The notes under the pieces were generated by a model, which had not been told where the DNA came from, searched no databases, and saw only the letters and a list, made by a program, of their open reading frames with translations. Shown here piece after piece: positions 47,895-58,293 of a DNA stretch of 64,000 nt (positions are counted from its first letter, which is position 1; every line of letters begins with the position of its first letter). Source of the stretch: Poteriospumella lacustris (Eukaryota; Sar; Chrysophyceae; Chromulinales; Dinobryaceae); NCBI GenBank assembly GCA_008000375.1, contig SMOI01000150.1, forward strand, positions 1-64,000, in the 5' to 3' direction. The position numbers and the translations under genes are program-made.

Positions 47895-48375
47895 TTGTTA
47901 GGTGCTCGTTATTTGTCACTGTTTGTAAATTGTTCTCCCGCAATTTGGAAAAGAAAAGCCACTATCCAATCAATCATCGCTCTTACACTGTGTTGTCGAT
48001 AATGTGGGAGACTGTACATGTACACTCGATCATCAACACACAGTAATCCATATAACGGGGAGACAGATGGTGTGAATAATGTACGCGAAGAGACTGTGGC
48101 GAAACGGCGGCACCACGCTCTTCTTTTCTTCTTCGCTCACAATAAAATAGACACGAGCCATTATTGTCTGAGTCAACACTTATTATTAGGAACCTGTCGC
48201 CGCGAAGAAGAAAGTCCTCTTCTTGATCGAAGTATTGATTTGGAAGACAAGTATTATTGGAAGTATCGAACTCGGTGTGGCTTTTGTTGCCGTTTTCCAA
48301 CCCAAGAATCAACAAAGTGTTACTCTGGGGCTCACGATTCTTGCCATACACTTCTGGATCGAAAAAGTTGAAACA
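47895..48375. other. Intergenic region (TIM21 to vWA gene)
   Basis: 481 nt between two + strand genes. The frame of the downstream gene is open upstream of its ATG but lacks another ATG; no gene supported. Confidence 0.5.
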
Positions 48376-50118
48376 ATGCAACGGCAAAAGAGTTCTTACA
48401 ATGGTGGAAGTTTCAAGCGAAGCTCGACGTCGGGCTTGCCCACGTCCTCAAATAAAGTTATGCCAACCAACAACATGGACGATCTGGAAAATGATTACGA
48501 CGATGAACTAGAGCAATATCTTCCACACGAGAATTTCCCAATCATTGAGGCTACAGTCGTAACGACTGCGCCTATGGATGACCTGGAAGATGAAGAATTT
48601 GCCAACTTTGTTCGCAAAACTGACAAAAGTCGCGCAAAGTCATCGCAAAATCTACGAGCAAAGAGTAACCGTGCTCTGGAAAGAGTTCCATCGAATCTCA
48701 GCAATAACAATAATAAATCCTTTCGGGGGAATCTCCCCAAAGCGTGGCCACCCTCGTTACGCAAGCGAATCGTTGATAAGCTTCGTGACAACTACATCGA
48801 CGGTGCCAAAGCCGATAAGTTTCTTGCAAAGCATAGTTGGCCAAGAGGGTTACGAGATACTGTTGCACGCAGTTGCACCAAACTCCCTCTTCGGTTTTTC
48901 CTTGTGGATGATTCAGGTACGTCACAGAGGAATGACTGAAGTGTGTATTGTGGTTGACCACGAACCTGTTTCTATGTGTCTCGCGCACAGGATCCATGAT
49001 TATCAATGATGGCAAGCGTCTAGTCCAACAAGGAAATAGTGCCAGGTATGTGTGTGTGCATGTATCTCTCGTATACGCAGAATCACTCTTATTCATTTCT
49101 TCTTCTTGGCCCTGTGCTCCACAGATTGATCAAGTGCACTCGATGGGCGGAATTGACAGAAACGATGTTGTTTCAAGCCGAATTATCGGAGTCACTACAA
49201 GTCGTGAGTGATTTCCGACTGTTGAATGGTGCAGATCCTGTTATTGTCGGCTTAGGCGACGATGATGGTGAATCGTTGAAGTTTTTCCGTGAAGTGTTGA
49301 GTGAAAGTCCCGCGGGGCCGACGCCTTTGTGCATGCACATCGAAGCGATTGTGCAATGCATTCAGTCCGTGGAGCATGAGCTGCGAGCCAATGGACAGAA
49401 AGCGGTCGTGATGATTGCTACCGATGGCGAATCTTCCGATGGAAATGTTGCGGAGGCGCTTCGTCCTCTGACCAATGTACGTTACCTGCCCCACCACACC
49501 CAACGACGATGCCGCTTACCCCTCACGGTCTGTCTGTTTCTGTTTCTGTAGCTTCCTGTTTTGGTGATTATTCGTCTTTGTACGGAAGAAAACGAAGTGG
49601 TAGAGTATTGGAACAATATTGACAACCAGTTGGAGTTGGATATCGATGTGTTGGACGATCTGTTGGGGGATGCCAAGCAGGTGGCGGCAGCCAACGGATG
49701 GCTAACGTATGGAGAACCGTTGCATCGTTTGCGAGAGTTCGGTGCATCCATGAAAGAAATGGATATCATTGATGAGAGTACGTTGAGTACCGATCAGATG
49801 CGCGTGCTGTGTGCGTATATGTAAGTGACGACGAGAATGGCGGTCTTTGACGTACAGTGTACATGTGTGTTGACTGACTGACTGACTGATGATGGTGTTG
49901 TGCCTTTCAGATTCTCCATCGACAACGTGAAGGACATTCCACATCCTGGCGTGGATTGGCGAGGGTTTGTAAATAAGATAAAAGAGCTCAATGCGCGAGA
50001 AGCACGCGTCTTCGATGCCGTCACGCAGCAGATGAAACCATGGGTGGATCCCAGTCAATTGCCACGGTTTTACATCGCAGAATCATCGGCGGCCAAGTCG
50101 TCCTGTGTAGTATCGTAA
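48376..50118 (+). CDS. von Willebrand factor A domain protein
   Basis: Five exons, 48376-48916, 48991-49045, 49125-49476, 49552-49820 and 49911-50118 (474 aa); each junction keeps phase. The N-terminal ~150 residues are Ser/Asn-rich with acidic patches and look disordered. A helical block ([24 protein letters not shown]) follows. The vWA domain starts with FLVDDSGSM, created by splicing exons 1 and 2 and supplying the MIDAS DxSxS metal site. It continues with RWAELTETM, and the second MIDAS segment is [10 protein letters not shown]. After the domain an acidic, leucine-rich part and [13 protein letters not shown] close the protein. Such cytosolic vWA proteins act as Mg2+-dependent interaction modules; the partner is unknown. 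The fourth intron contains a TGAC microsatellite (49871-49889). Confidence 0.87.
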
Positions 50119-51263
50119 GTGAGTGACGCTGTGTGAGCCGTTTGCTGCAGCCTCTTTTTGTTTTCATACCGCCGTCTCTTGCGTCGTCGTTGTTTGTTTT
50201 GATGTTCTTGCCTCATACATTGGTTTTTGGTTTTGTTTGTTGTTGCGTTCTTCTTCGTTCACGCTTGCACGTTGGACTGCGCTGTATGTTCTGTATGTTC
50301 TGTATGTTCTGTCTGTCAGGTATTTTGTTTTATTTTGTTACGATGAGGGTGACTGGTGTGTGAGTGTGTGTGTGTGTGGGAGGGGGGTGTTTTTGCATGT
50401 TTTGCATAAGACGCTGAGCGTTTGGTCTTTGTTACTTGTTGGGGCCTGTCTGTTGCCCTCTGCATGTCTTGTTTGTATGTTCTACTTTTTGGTTTCTTCT
50501 TCGAGGTACGTGGGCATACAGGTGGTGAGACAGCGATGTGGTCGTTTCTGGACGTCTCCTGTTCGTTCTTTGCTCTGCCGCAATGTGGGATGGAGGTTCC
50601 GTACTCTCTGATGCATGCAACATATGTGACCATGGCCAACACAGGTGCACTCAAGAACCTGATTGCCTTTTCTTTCTTTTTGTTATTCTGAGCCGAGCTC
50701 TCTCTTTTTATTTCTTTTTCTTTTTCTTCTTTTTCTTCGTCTGTACTCTGGACCTGCGTCCGGGTGAGAGAAGAATCGAAACAGTAAGATTTGGTCAAAA
50801 ATACACATTCGCAAACAAATTTCAGGTGACCCTCCCCGCTGATTGATCACAGAAACCAACTTGGCGAACGCAGCGTGGCGGGGGTCCTGAGATCCGCCTG
50901 AGACCTGAACCGCCGAAGTGTACAGAGTACCTCCCACTCTCGCAAGCAGCAGAGTAATCCATGGGGACAAACCGCAAGGTGGGTCAGTATTCGATAGCAC
51001 ACACATTACGATCAGGGCATTCACCCCGCATCGCATTTCTAGTACAGAAAACCGAACAGTCTCTACTATGGTAGTCACGTCACTTGAACCCAAACAGCAG
51101 AGGTGCATCAGTCAGGGGTGATGTGACCGGTTGGCTCATTTCGAGACGCTGCCGTGTAATACCTGCAGTTGTGTCGTGCACAAAGGACGAGAATAAACAG
51201 TATTTACAAATGAACATAGCCGACCGATGGGCAACGGGCGATGGGCGATGGGCGATGGGAGGG
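50119..51263. other. Convergent intergenic region with strand-skew switch
   Basis: 1.1 kb between the vWA stop (+) and dolichol kinase stop (-). T-rich on + to about 50760, then A-rich. Contains a TGTATGTTC triple repeat (about 50283-50310) and a GGGCGAT minisatellite (about 51227-51259). Open frames are compositional. Confidence 0.65.
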
Positions 51264-52748
51264 CTACCGCTGCTGGAGCACGACCATGGAATACACAAAC
51301 ACGACGGGGAGAGTGAAGTTGTCGTTCCCCGTGACAAACACTTCGCTGAGCGACGTGATCAAGGACGCCACAAGTAGCGGACCCCAGGGTCGTTCCTCAT
51401 GCTTGCTGAGAACGACAAGCGATACGCAAAGGGATACAAAGCCGGCGATGGATCCGAAGAACGTTTTGCTCTGACCCGGCCACTTCCGTTTTCCCCAGGT
51501 GGAACCGACCATCGCCGCGGATGAATCACTGATACCCACCGTCAACACACCAAGGAATGGGAACAACGTTCCTTCATAGAGCGATGCAAAGGACGCATCC
51601 ACAAAATGAGGGGCCGCAACCTTCAACCAGATCGGGACCATACAGGCCACGATCAACGAGAAATGCGCCATGATCACACAGGACTCCCCATGCTGACTTT
51701 CACTTTCCACCAAAAACATACGGAAATAAGATGAAATGAAACGCAGCGGCTCCGGAAAAAGAACAATACGTCCGAATTCCAACAAGCTAAACACACAAAC
51801 CACACCTCCCAAGCTCAACACCAAGAATGGATACAATGCAGGAACGAGCAGCGCCGGAACGATAATCGCTACGATGGCGAAATGGAAGATTTTCCGACAC
51901 CATATTCTACTCCAATGCAGCTTATTGAAAGCCACAAAGGCAAACAAGGATGAGGTGGCGATCACGAGTACCCAGTAAAGGACAGCACCCAATATCAACC
52001 AAGCGTCGTTCTCCAATATCTTCACCACGAGGAGGACAAAATTTGTGCCCGTGAGTACCTCGCAAATGGGAAAGAAGGCCAGAAAGATGTTTACGACCAA
52101 GAATAGCACCCCAACTAATCTTCGAAGAAGCGAATCGAAACCAAACAACACCGCGGCGACGAACGTCATGGCCACACTACTCAAGATGGCAAACAACGCC
52201 ACAATGGACATCCCCAAACACTGGAAAGCAACATCTTCGAATGGACTGTTCATAGAAAAGAGTCCAAAGGAGGCGCAAGATAGAGCAAACGCAACGATCT
52301 CTCGTTCCTCTATGCCAAGGTTTCTGCTGAACACATAGGCCACCATCGAAATCGTGGTCACTTTGAAGGTCTCGAAAGCTGTATCATCAATGCCCACAAG
52401 TGACACGCATATCAACAAGAAGAGAGCGATGTCTATATTTTGCCATTTCACATTCACAAGCTTTGCAAGGAGTGGGCGAATGGAGGCGTGGTATGAGAGC
52501 GCGATGCCAACCGATACACAATGTCTTGTCGCAGTGGAGCCTCTGTCACTGCATATCGTTAGAACTGTCGAAGCCAGTAAAGGAATGACCGCATTATTCA
52601 ATTTGAAGTTGTTCAACAAGGAACATACTGACAACAACACAAATCCAATGCTTATCGAAGGAGAGACTGTATAGCTGCTTGTCCAAGCTAGCCAGCCAAG
52701 CAACATACAAAACCCTGCCCTCAAAAGTAATTGACTATTGTTATCCAT
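51264..52748 (-). CDS. DOLK: Dolichol kinase
   Basis: Single exon, 494 aa. It uses CTP to phosphorylate dolichol in the ER membrane, the last step in making dolichyl phosphate for N-glycosylation and GPI anchors. Many hydrophobic helices span the whole length. The C-terminal catalytic part has the family blocks RKIFHFAI, LLEFGRI, SYFRMFL, ISDSSAAMVGSTWGKRKWPG followed by KTFFGS, and TGNDNFTLP near the end, which together form the CTP-binding region of Sec59/DOLK. The WPG-x-KT motif separates it from phytol kinase less certainly, but length and the ND-N-LP ending favour dolichol. The gene is divergent from the NFACT-R gene. Confidence 0.88.
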   Translation of the reverse strand: MDNNSQLLLRAGFCMLLGWLAWTSSYTVSPSISIGFVLLSVCSLLNNFKLNNAVIPLLASTVLTICSDRGSTATRHCVSVGIALSYHASIRPLLAKLVNVKWQNIDIALFLLICVSLVGIDDTAFETFKVTTISMVAYVFSRNLGIEEREIVAFALSCASFGLFSMNSPFEDVAFQCLGMSIVALFAILSSVAMTFVAAVLFGFDSLLRRLVGVLFLVVNIFLAFFPICEVLTGTNFVLLVVKILENDAWLILGAVLYWVLVIATSSLFAFVAFNKLHWSRIWCRKIFHFAIVAIIVPALLVPALYPFLVLSLGGVVCVFSLLEFGRIVLFPEPLRFISSYFRMFLVESESQHGESCVIMAHFSLIVACMVPIWLKVAAPHFVDASFASLYEGTLFPFLGVLTVGISDSSAAMVGSTWGKRKWPGQSKTFFGSIAGFVSLCVSLVVLSKHEERPWGPLLVASLITSLSEVFVTGNDNFTLPVVFVYSMVVLQQR

Positions 52749-52971
52749 TCGTGCTTATCCGATGAAGAGAAACTTATATCTGAAAGTGGCTTCTTGCCAT
52801 TCACAATGGTTGCGAACAAATACGCAACAACAACGTAGTAATCATACGTAGCGCCAGTTGGCACACATCATCTCATCGACGATGACGACAACGACCGATG
52901 ATCATCGTCGTGTACTAGTTGGGAAATGTGTGGCATTCTGGGTTTGGGCTCCCCTCAAAACGTCGCACGAG

Positions 52972-53007
<36 letters not shown>

Positions 53008-53122
53008 TCGGTTGGATGGCGTGGCCCTGCAACAACGACGCCGCTGGGAAAACAAACAATGGGCCATTCGATCGATTCTCATCAATCCCAACGAAAAGTT
53101 CTGGAACAAACACCAATTGACC
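52749..53122. promoter_or_regulatory. Divergent intergenic region (dolichol kinase / NFACT-R)
   Basis: 374 nt between opposite starts, containing a (GACGAT)6 hexanucleotide array at 52972-53007. The downstream frame is open through the array but has no ATG before 53123. Confidence 0.55.
52972..53007. repeat. (GACGAT)6 microsatellite
   Basis: Six perfect hexamers about 115 nt upstream of the NFACT-R start codon, most likely in the 5' UTR or promoter. Confidence 0.9.
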
Positions 53123-54058
53123 ATGGGTCTCATGCTCCATCGAATGATGATCTTCACAATTTTATCGGCGGCAACGTCTAGAACGAAGGCTTTCACCCGC
53201 ATCGCATCATCGCAACCAAGAATCATGGCGACCGCGATGAAGTTGGCTTCAACAAAATCCGATGCTCCCTTGGATTCGTCGGGAGGTGTCGAAAGGCTGT
53301 GGAATCTAAAAGGTTTGCGTGACGAGACGGAACGTCAACATAACAGAACTTTCAAGAAGATTTCCCGCGTAAACGAGAAGTTGCAGAAGTTTCTCGTGGA
53401 CCAACCGTCGGAGGAATCGAAAGAATCGGTTGACGCATTATCTTTGGACGAGGAATTAAAAGCTTTGCGGCTCAGATTAGAATCTTTGGATGATTTGAAA
53501 ACTCAGCTTCAATCAATTAGAAGCTCAACAAGTCCAGAGTTTTCGGCAGTGCTTCCAACGATTTTGTCGCTAAACTTGGCGGATAGTCCGCCATCTAGGC
53601 CACCACCGGCTCCAAAAAAGCCAAAGGCTGTGGCGCCAGCTCCAAGAAAACCCTATCACGTTTATCGAAGTATTGATGACATTGAAATTCGAGTTGGCCG
53701 CGAAGCGGAGGACAACGATCAGCTCTCAACCGATCCTTCTCTAAGAGACGACAACGACTGGTGGCTGCATGTTTCCGGATTAGCTGGTAGCCATGTTGTT
53801 ATTCGCTACACTGAAGATGATCTTTTCTCTCGGCATCGGGGCACCGTCATTGACGCGGCTATTCTTGCCATCAAAAGCTCTAAAGCCAAGTCGGCTGGAG
53901 GGAAAGTACCCGTGACTCTCACCCGATGTAGAAATATCTCCAAGCCACGAGGAGCTAAACCGGGTTTGGTGCATGTTGATGGCGATTTCCGAACTATCAA
54001 CGTCGACGTGAAGGCAGAGCAAGGACGCTTGCAACGCCTGACAAAAGTTGTTGATTAG
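53123..54058 (+). CDS. Stand-alone NFACT-R (DUF814) domain protein with possible organelle presequence
   Basis: Single exon, 311 aa. The C-terminal ~120 residues are an NFACT-R domain: YRSIDDIEIRVGREAEDND, then DWWLHVSGLAGSHVVIR, KVPVTLTRCRNISKPRGAKP and a final TINVDVKAE. In Rqc2/RqcH proteins this domain binds the ribosome-nascent chain-tRNA complex. Here the NFACT-N and HhH parts are missing, as in the short plant/algal form. The first ~35 residues start with a hydrophobic segment (MMIFTILSAATS) followed by KAFTRIASSQPRI, basic and Ser-rich; the Ala-Phe step resembles heterokont plastid presequences. A middle coiled coil (about 70-130) and a Pro-rich linker join the parts. Organelle targeting is inference. 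Confidence 0.85.
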   Translation: MGLMLHRMMIFTILSAATSRTKAFTRIASSQPRIMATAMKLASTKSDAPLDSSGGVERLWNLKGLRDETERQHNRTFKKISRVNEKLQKFLVDQPSEESKESVDALSLDEELKALRLRLESLDDLKTQLQSIRSSTSPEFSAVLPTILSLNLADSPPSRPPPAPKKPKAVAPAPRKPYHVYRSIDDIEIRVGREAEDNDQLSTDPSLRDDNDWWLHVSGLAGSHVVIRYTEDDLFSRHRGTVIDAAILAIKSSKAKSAGGKVPVTLTRCRNISKPRGAKPGLVHVDGDFRTINVDVKAEQGRLQRLTKVVD

Positions 54059-54147
54059 ATCAGTTCCATTGTATTTATATATTGAAAATTTTGTAAATAG
54101 TTAATCATTTCGAAGTATACGTTGAGTATTGCTCTCCTTGGACATTG

Positions 54148-54615
54148 TCATTTTCCCCCCGCAGCAGCATCAGCTTTGAGCTGTTCTTCCATAACGCTTT
54201 GTGTCACTCGAAGGAACGTGAATCCCATATTTTCCGTCCGATGACCAACCAAATTCTTTTTCCAGGCATCTTCAAGTCTTTTTCTCGTTTTTTCATCAAA
54301 TCCGCACCCCATCATGTACAGAACTTCAATGAAGTCATTTTGTGAAATATAATCGATGAGAACTTCGATGGAGAAAGCACTGAAATTATTGAATCGCAAC
54401 GATAAAACTCGCACAGATCGCTGAAGTTTGAATAATAGAGATTGCAAAACCAATTCCCCGTCTTCTTTCGGTGGAATTAGAGCATCCAAGGTGACCACCG
54501 ATGTGGTGGGCTTTGCCAAATTTCGAGAAATATCATTCAATCTCATCGATGGAAATACCTCCAAAGGTTCGAATGTACTTCCTTCATCAAACGAGGCACT
54601 GTCAGCATCAGACAT
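54148..54615 (-). CDS. Small leucine-rich-repeat-like protein
   Basis: Single exon, 155 aa. The central part (VRVLSLRFNNFSAFSIEVL, then FIEVLYMMGCGFDEKTRK) has the spacing of two RNase-inhibitor-type leucine-rich repeats, with acidic and Ser-rich flanks. The C-terminus is basic then Ala/Gly-rich. I recognise no specific ortholog. It lies only 90 nt from the convergent NFACT-R stop. Likely an interaction protein; function unknown. Confidence 0.65.
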   Translation of the reverse strand: MSDADSASFDEGSTFEPLEVFPSMRLNDISRNLAKPTTSVVTLDALIPPKEDGELVLQSLLFKLQRSVRVLSLRFNNFSAFSIEVLIDYISQNDFIEVLYMMGCGFDEKTRKRLEDAWKKNLVGHRTENMGFTFLRVTQSVMEEQLKADAAAGGK

Positions 54616-55183
54616 CTCAAATTACTCTCAGCAGAATACGAATACCGAAATCTATTGGTGGTTTTCTTCAACAACACTGAATAATGATATCGAGCTAAAA
54701 TGAAAGTCCAACGTCGAAACCTGTTCTGTGGTATTCAATAGACTTCCTCCCTTTCGTGAAACACTTCTGTTCTGTTCCCAAAAAGTAATTGATTGATTGA
54801 AGAGACGATCGATCACGATCACAGCAGCAAGACCGTGACCAAAACGACGAAGACCTGTCCGCGAAAAAATGAAACCGACCAAGGGGAGGGCATAGAAAAC
54901 GAAACGGACATCTTCGCCTCGTTGTTACTTCTGTCCAAGGTGAAGTAAGGTCAAGGCTAAGTTCTGATTCTTAACACATACAGTATGTCCGTGATGTTGT
55001 TTATTTTTGACATCTCTATGATTTGAAAATGTGAATTTTTGCAGTCAATAGTGGTGAGACTTGAGAAGGCTCTTATTTGTGTGACAGATTTCTGTCTTAC
55101 TTATCCAAATATTTGTCGATTACTATTACGGATTTATTTGCGCTCTCATTCCGTTAACAACTGCAAGCGATGCATCCACTACA
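54616..55183. other. Intergenic region (small LRR protein / Fcf2)
   Basis: 568 nt between two - strand genes. Nothing coding or repetitive is supported. Confidence 0.6.
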
Positions 55184-55910
55184 TTAGAAGTAGGCCTTCT
55201 TCGCCTTCATCTTTCGTGCCTTCTTTGCCGCCTTCTGAAATTTCTTCTTGTTTCCTCGAGCTTCTTGAATGTCCATGAATACTCGCCGAGTATAATTCTT
55301 TGTTTTGTTATCCGATAATATTTCGTCGACGAATGATGTCTTGCGCTCCTTTTTCGTCAAACGAGACGTTTTGAACTCTGTCGCTCCTTCAATGACCGTA
55401 CCGACGTGTAAAAACTTTCCTCCTTTGTCTGGATTCTTGTAGAACCTATGGAGAGTCACCGAGAATTAAAATTGAGAAACGAATCGGTCACGAAATAGCA
55501 ACATGAAATATTACCGTTTAGGGTCCAAATAGTTTCTCATTTGCAGCAGCTTTACTCCGGTCTTTGCCTTCTCATCGAGTTCTGAAGCCTTTTGTAAACA
55601 AACGTAATATAAAGTACAATGAAAAATGAGCAATACAACAGGAAATCTTGCCCTACCTCCACGTTATGCCAACCCTTGCCCAACGTTTTATCAGCTGCTT
55701 TTAGTTCCTTCTTCACTGGGGCTGCCATTTTCTTATTGTCGTACAGCTGCGAACTCGCCTGTGCTTTCAGAATAGGATTGGTTTCTACATTCAATATTTA
55801 ATTTCATTAAACTGAATGATGAAATCAGGAGGCACATTGGGTTGCAGACCTTTTGTCAACGATTTTCGTTGGCCCGAAGAACTTTGCAATGAAGGTCTTG
55901 ATAGCGACAT
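55184..55910 (-). CDS. FCF2: rRNA-processing protein Fcf2
   Basis: Four exons on the - strand: 55910-55850, 55784-55657, 55588-55515 and 55445-55184 (174 aa). Fcf2 is a nucleolar factor for early 18S rRNA processing in the small-subunit processome. The domain is pieced together across exons: GWHNVE, then VKLLQMRNYLDPKR, FYKNPDKGGKFLHVGTVIEG and TSRLTKKERKTSFVDEILSD, all close to the Fcf2 consensus, followed by a basic tail (KKARKMKAKKA). The last three junctions are standard. The first junction needs a weak GTCTGC donor but keeps phase; without it, translation could begin at the ATG of MAAPVKKEL in exon 2. Confidence 0.82.
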
Positions 55911-56353
55911 TTCTTTTTTCCTTTTCAATCACGCTGTTGTCTCCGTCGAAATATTCCAATAGCCGCCACGTCGCTCTGATGAATAGTGGGAGTGATCTGT
56001 GGTGATCAATAACTGTGGCAAAGCTAACACATCCACACCTCCTGCGAATACGACAAGACTCCTCCTCTCTCTCACTCACACCCAGCGCGTTTCAATGGCG
56101 TTAGAAAGAAAAGCCTAATATAGCTCCTTTCACTTGGTGAAGCTGAACGAATATGACTCTTACAGAGACGTTGTTTCGGAGTGGTTCCATTCCAACCAAA
56201 AGGCCACACTCGGACCTGAGTCGATAAGTTCTGCTGGTGTGTGAGAAAGGAAGCAACTGGATACACATATGATGCGACATGTGTATCTTCTTCATGAGGT
56301 AATCGATTGATTGGGGTGTGTTCTTCACAGAATAGACGATACGGGTGGGGAAA
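55911..56353. promoter_or_regulatory. Divergent intergenic region (Fcf2 / F-box sulfotransferase)
   Basis: 443 nt between opposite starts; both promoters expected. The few open frames are short and unsupported. Confidence 0.5.
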
Positions 56354-57753
56354 ATGTCCATTGCCAGACTCGTGTTTCCAACTTTGCATTGGGCTGAACT
56401 GTGGGAAATATTGTCTTACCTTACGATCAATGAAGTGTATGTGCTTGGATGCACATGTCGATCTGCCTTTGTCACCTTCTTACGTGAAAAGGATGTTCGG
56501 AAGGGAGTGTACCCATCATTGAAGGCACCGCCGCGGTTTCTGGGTCGCTCGTTTGATCATGATAAAGTCCTTCTTGTTAGCTACCCTCGATGTGGTAATT
56601 CTTATGCGAGAAAACTGTTAGAAGCATCAACAGGCTTAGTTACGGGGAGTGATAGTCGGCCTAATCGACCATTATCGTCAAGTTTGATCCGATTCGGCTA
56701 CGTTGGAGAGGGCATCACTGATCAGTCTGTTTGGGTTGTCAAATCTCACTTTCCTGAGAGACTTGGCTTCATTCGATTTCCTGTCAAACGAATCATTTTA
56801 GTCATACGGAATCCCTTTGATGCCATTGAATCGTATTTCCACATGGGCATGACGAACACACACGACAAGAGTTTATCGCCCGAGGTATTGATGCTCTCTT
56901 GATACTTTAACTCTCCCGCAGTTACTTGACATGTGCACCCTCCCTTCTTTTTCTTTGTTCTCACAGGCATTTGCCAGCCTGAAAGATATCTGGAATGCGT
57001 TTGTTCCCAATGAAGCCCAGGTGTGGACTAAATTCTATTTGTATTGGCTGGAGCAGTCGAAACAACTTCCGATTATGATGGTTCGATACGAGGACATTCT
57101 TCAAGACGAGAAGATGTGGGTACAGAGAATGGTTGCATTCTTGGAAAGTGGCAACCCTCCTCTGGCTCATCGATGGAAGAACCATTGGAACGAATACCTG
57201 TCAAACGCTGCCCGACCTGTCGATGGCGCAGGATACAAACCAAAGAAGGTACTGTACGACGCCGATTTAGCGACGACAACTACTACAACTCTTCTCATTG
57301 TTCCTTTGTTGTGTCGGTAATAGATTGTCATTGGGAAGGCTCTAACCAACGTTCTTACAAAAGAGCAAGCGGAGACTATTCGCGAACTCACCAGTGCTGT
57401 GTGCAATCTCTTTGGCTACGAGGTGCGACAGCTGCTTCCATTTGTGTCTACTCTGCTTCGCACTAACCTCCATCATGGCCATGTGTGTTCTATTCGATTC
57501 GCAGCTAACGCCCGTTTCTCAAGAAGGAAACGCCACCACGGAAGCGACCAACGTTGCTAGCCACTACTACAGTCTACAGCTTTCACCGGTGCGAATACCA
57601 ACGCCCATGCTTCCACCGTCAGATTCCGGCTCGACAATTTCGATCAATCAGTCCATGGAAATACGGGACGATAGTGATCCCTACGGCCGGAAAATCACCG
57701 ATTTGCGACGCGTTTATACAAAGAATGACACCGAGCCCTTCGCAACGAAGTGA
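56354..57753 (+). CDS. F-box / sulfotransferase fusion protein
   Basis: Four exons, 56354-56884, 56967-57248, 57324-57422 and 57505-57753 (386 aa); all phase 0. Residues about 10-45 (AELWEILSYLTINEVYVLGC) read as an F-box, the Skp1-binding helix bundle of SCF ubiquitin ligases. A P-loop-like sulfotransferase domain follows: VLLVSYPRCGNSYARKLLE (about 72-90) is the 5'-phosphosulfate loop, and IRNPFDAIESYF (about 151-162) the 3'-phosphate motif that binds PAPS. Further blocks are VVKSHFPE and VRYEDILQDE. The similarity is to WSCD-type sulfotransferases, but there is no signal or membrane segment, so the enzyme would be cytosolic. The C-terminal ~80 residues are Ser/Thr-rich and disordered. The third donor is GTGCGA, weak; the other donors are acceptable. 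Confidence 0.82.
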
Positions 57754-58293
57754 GAACCATTTGTATACTAGAACTAGCCGCCTTGAACGATCAGGACGTA
57801 CTGTTCTGTTCCTCTCGATGTGTATGACATGTAATGGCCTAATATTCTGTTCAACTCATCACAACGTTTCTTTTATGTTCTCCTTCTCTTTGGTTCAGCA
57901 GCACTATTTTCAGACAAATGTCAACGATCACGACTCATTGCTCCTCTCGATGTGCATTGTAGACGACCTGTGGCGACTCTTGTACTTGTAGTTCCCCATC
58001 AACTCCTCTCATTATCTTGTTGCACTGTTGTTCAGTCCGACAGAGCACAAGAAGTCGTCCCCTGTCAGCATTCCTCGTTGTCAGTTGTAAACGACAGTTG
58101 TCCTTCACAAATTCCACATGGTGGTGCTGCAAAAGGGTTGTAAGCACTCACACATTGAATTTGTGAAGGGCAACTGTCGTTAACAGCTGCTCACATAGGA
58201 ATATCAACAAGACAGCGAAGCCATTCTACCTCCCTTCGCACAACTCCTTCGCTCTCAGACGATCGTACGTTCTTAGTTACAAGTTACCAACGA
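57754..58293. other. Convergent intergenic region with a long hairpin
   Basis: 540 nt between two stop codons. It is T-rich on the left and A-rich on the right, with an imperfect ~30 bp inverted repeat (58085-58187) at the switch. Confidence 0.7.
58085..58187. repeat. Inverted repeat / hairpin, ~30 bp arms
   Basis: Arm 58090-58114 matches the reverse complement of 58157-58181 at 24 of 25 positions, and pairing extends outward a few more bases with mismatches. The loop is about 42 nt. It could be a bidirectional 3'-end or terminator structure, or a mobile-element relic. Confidence 0.75.
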
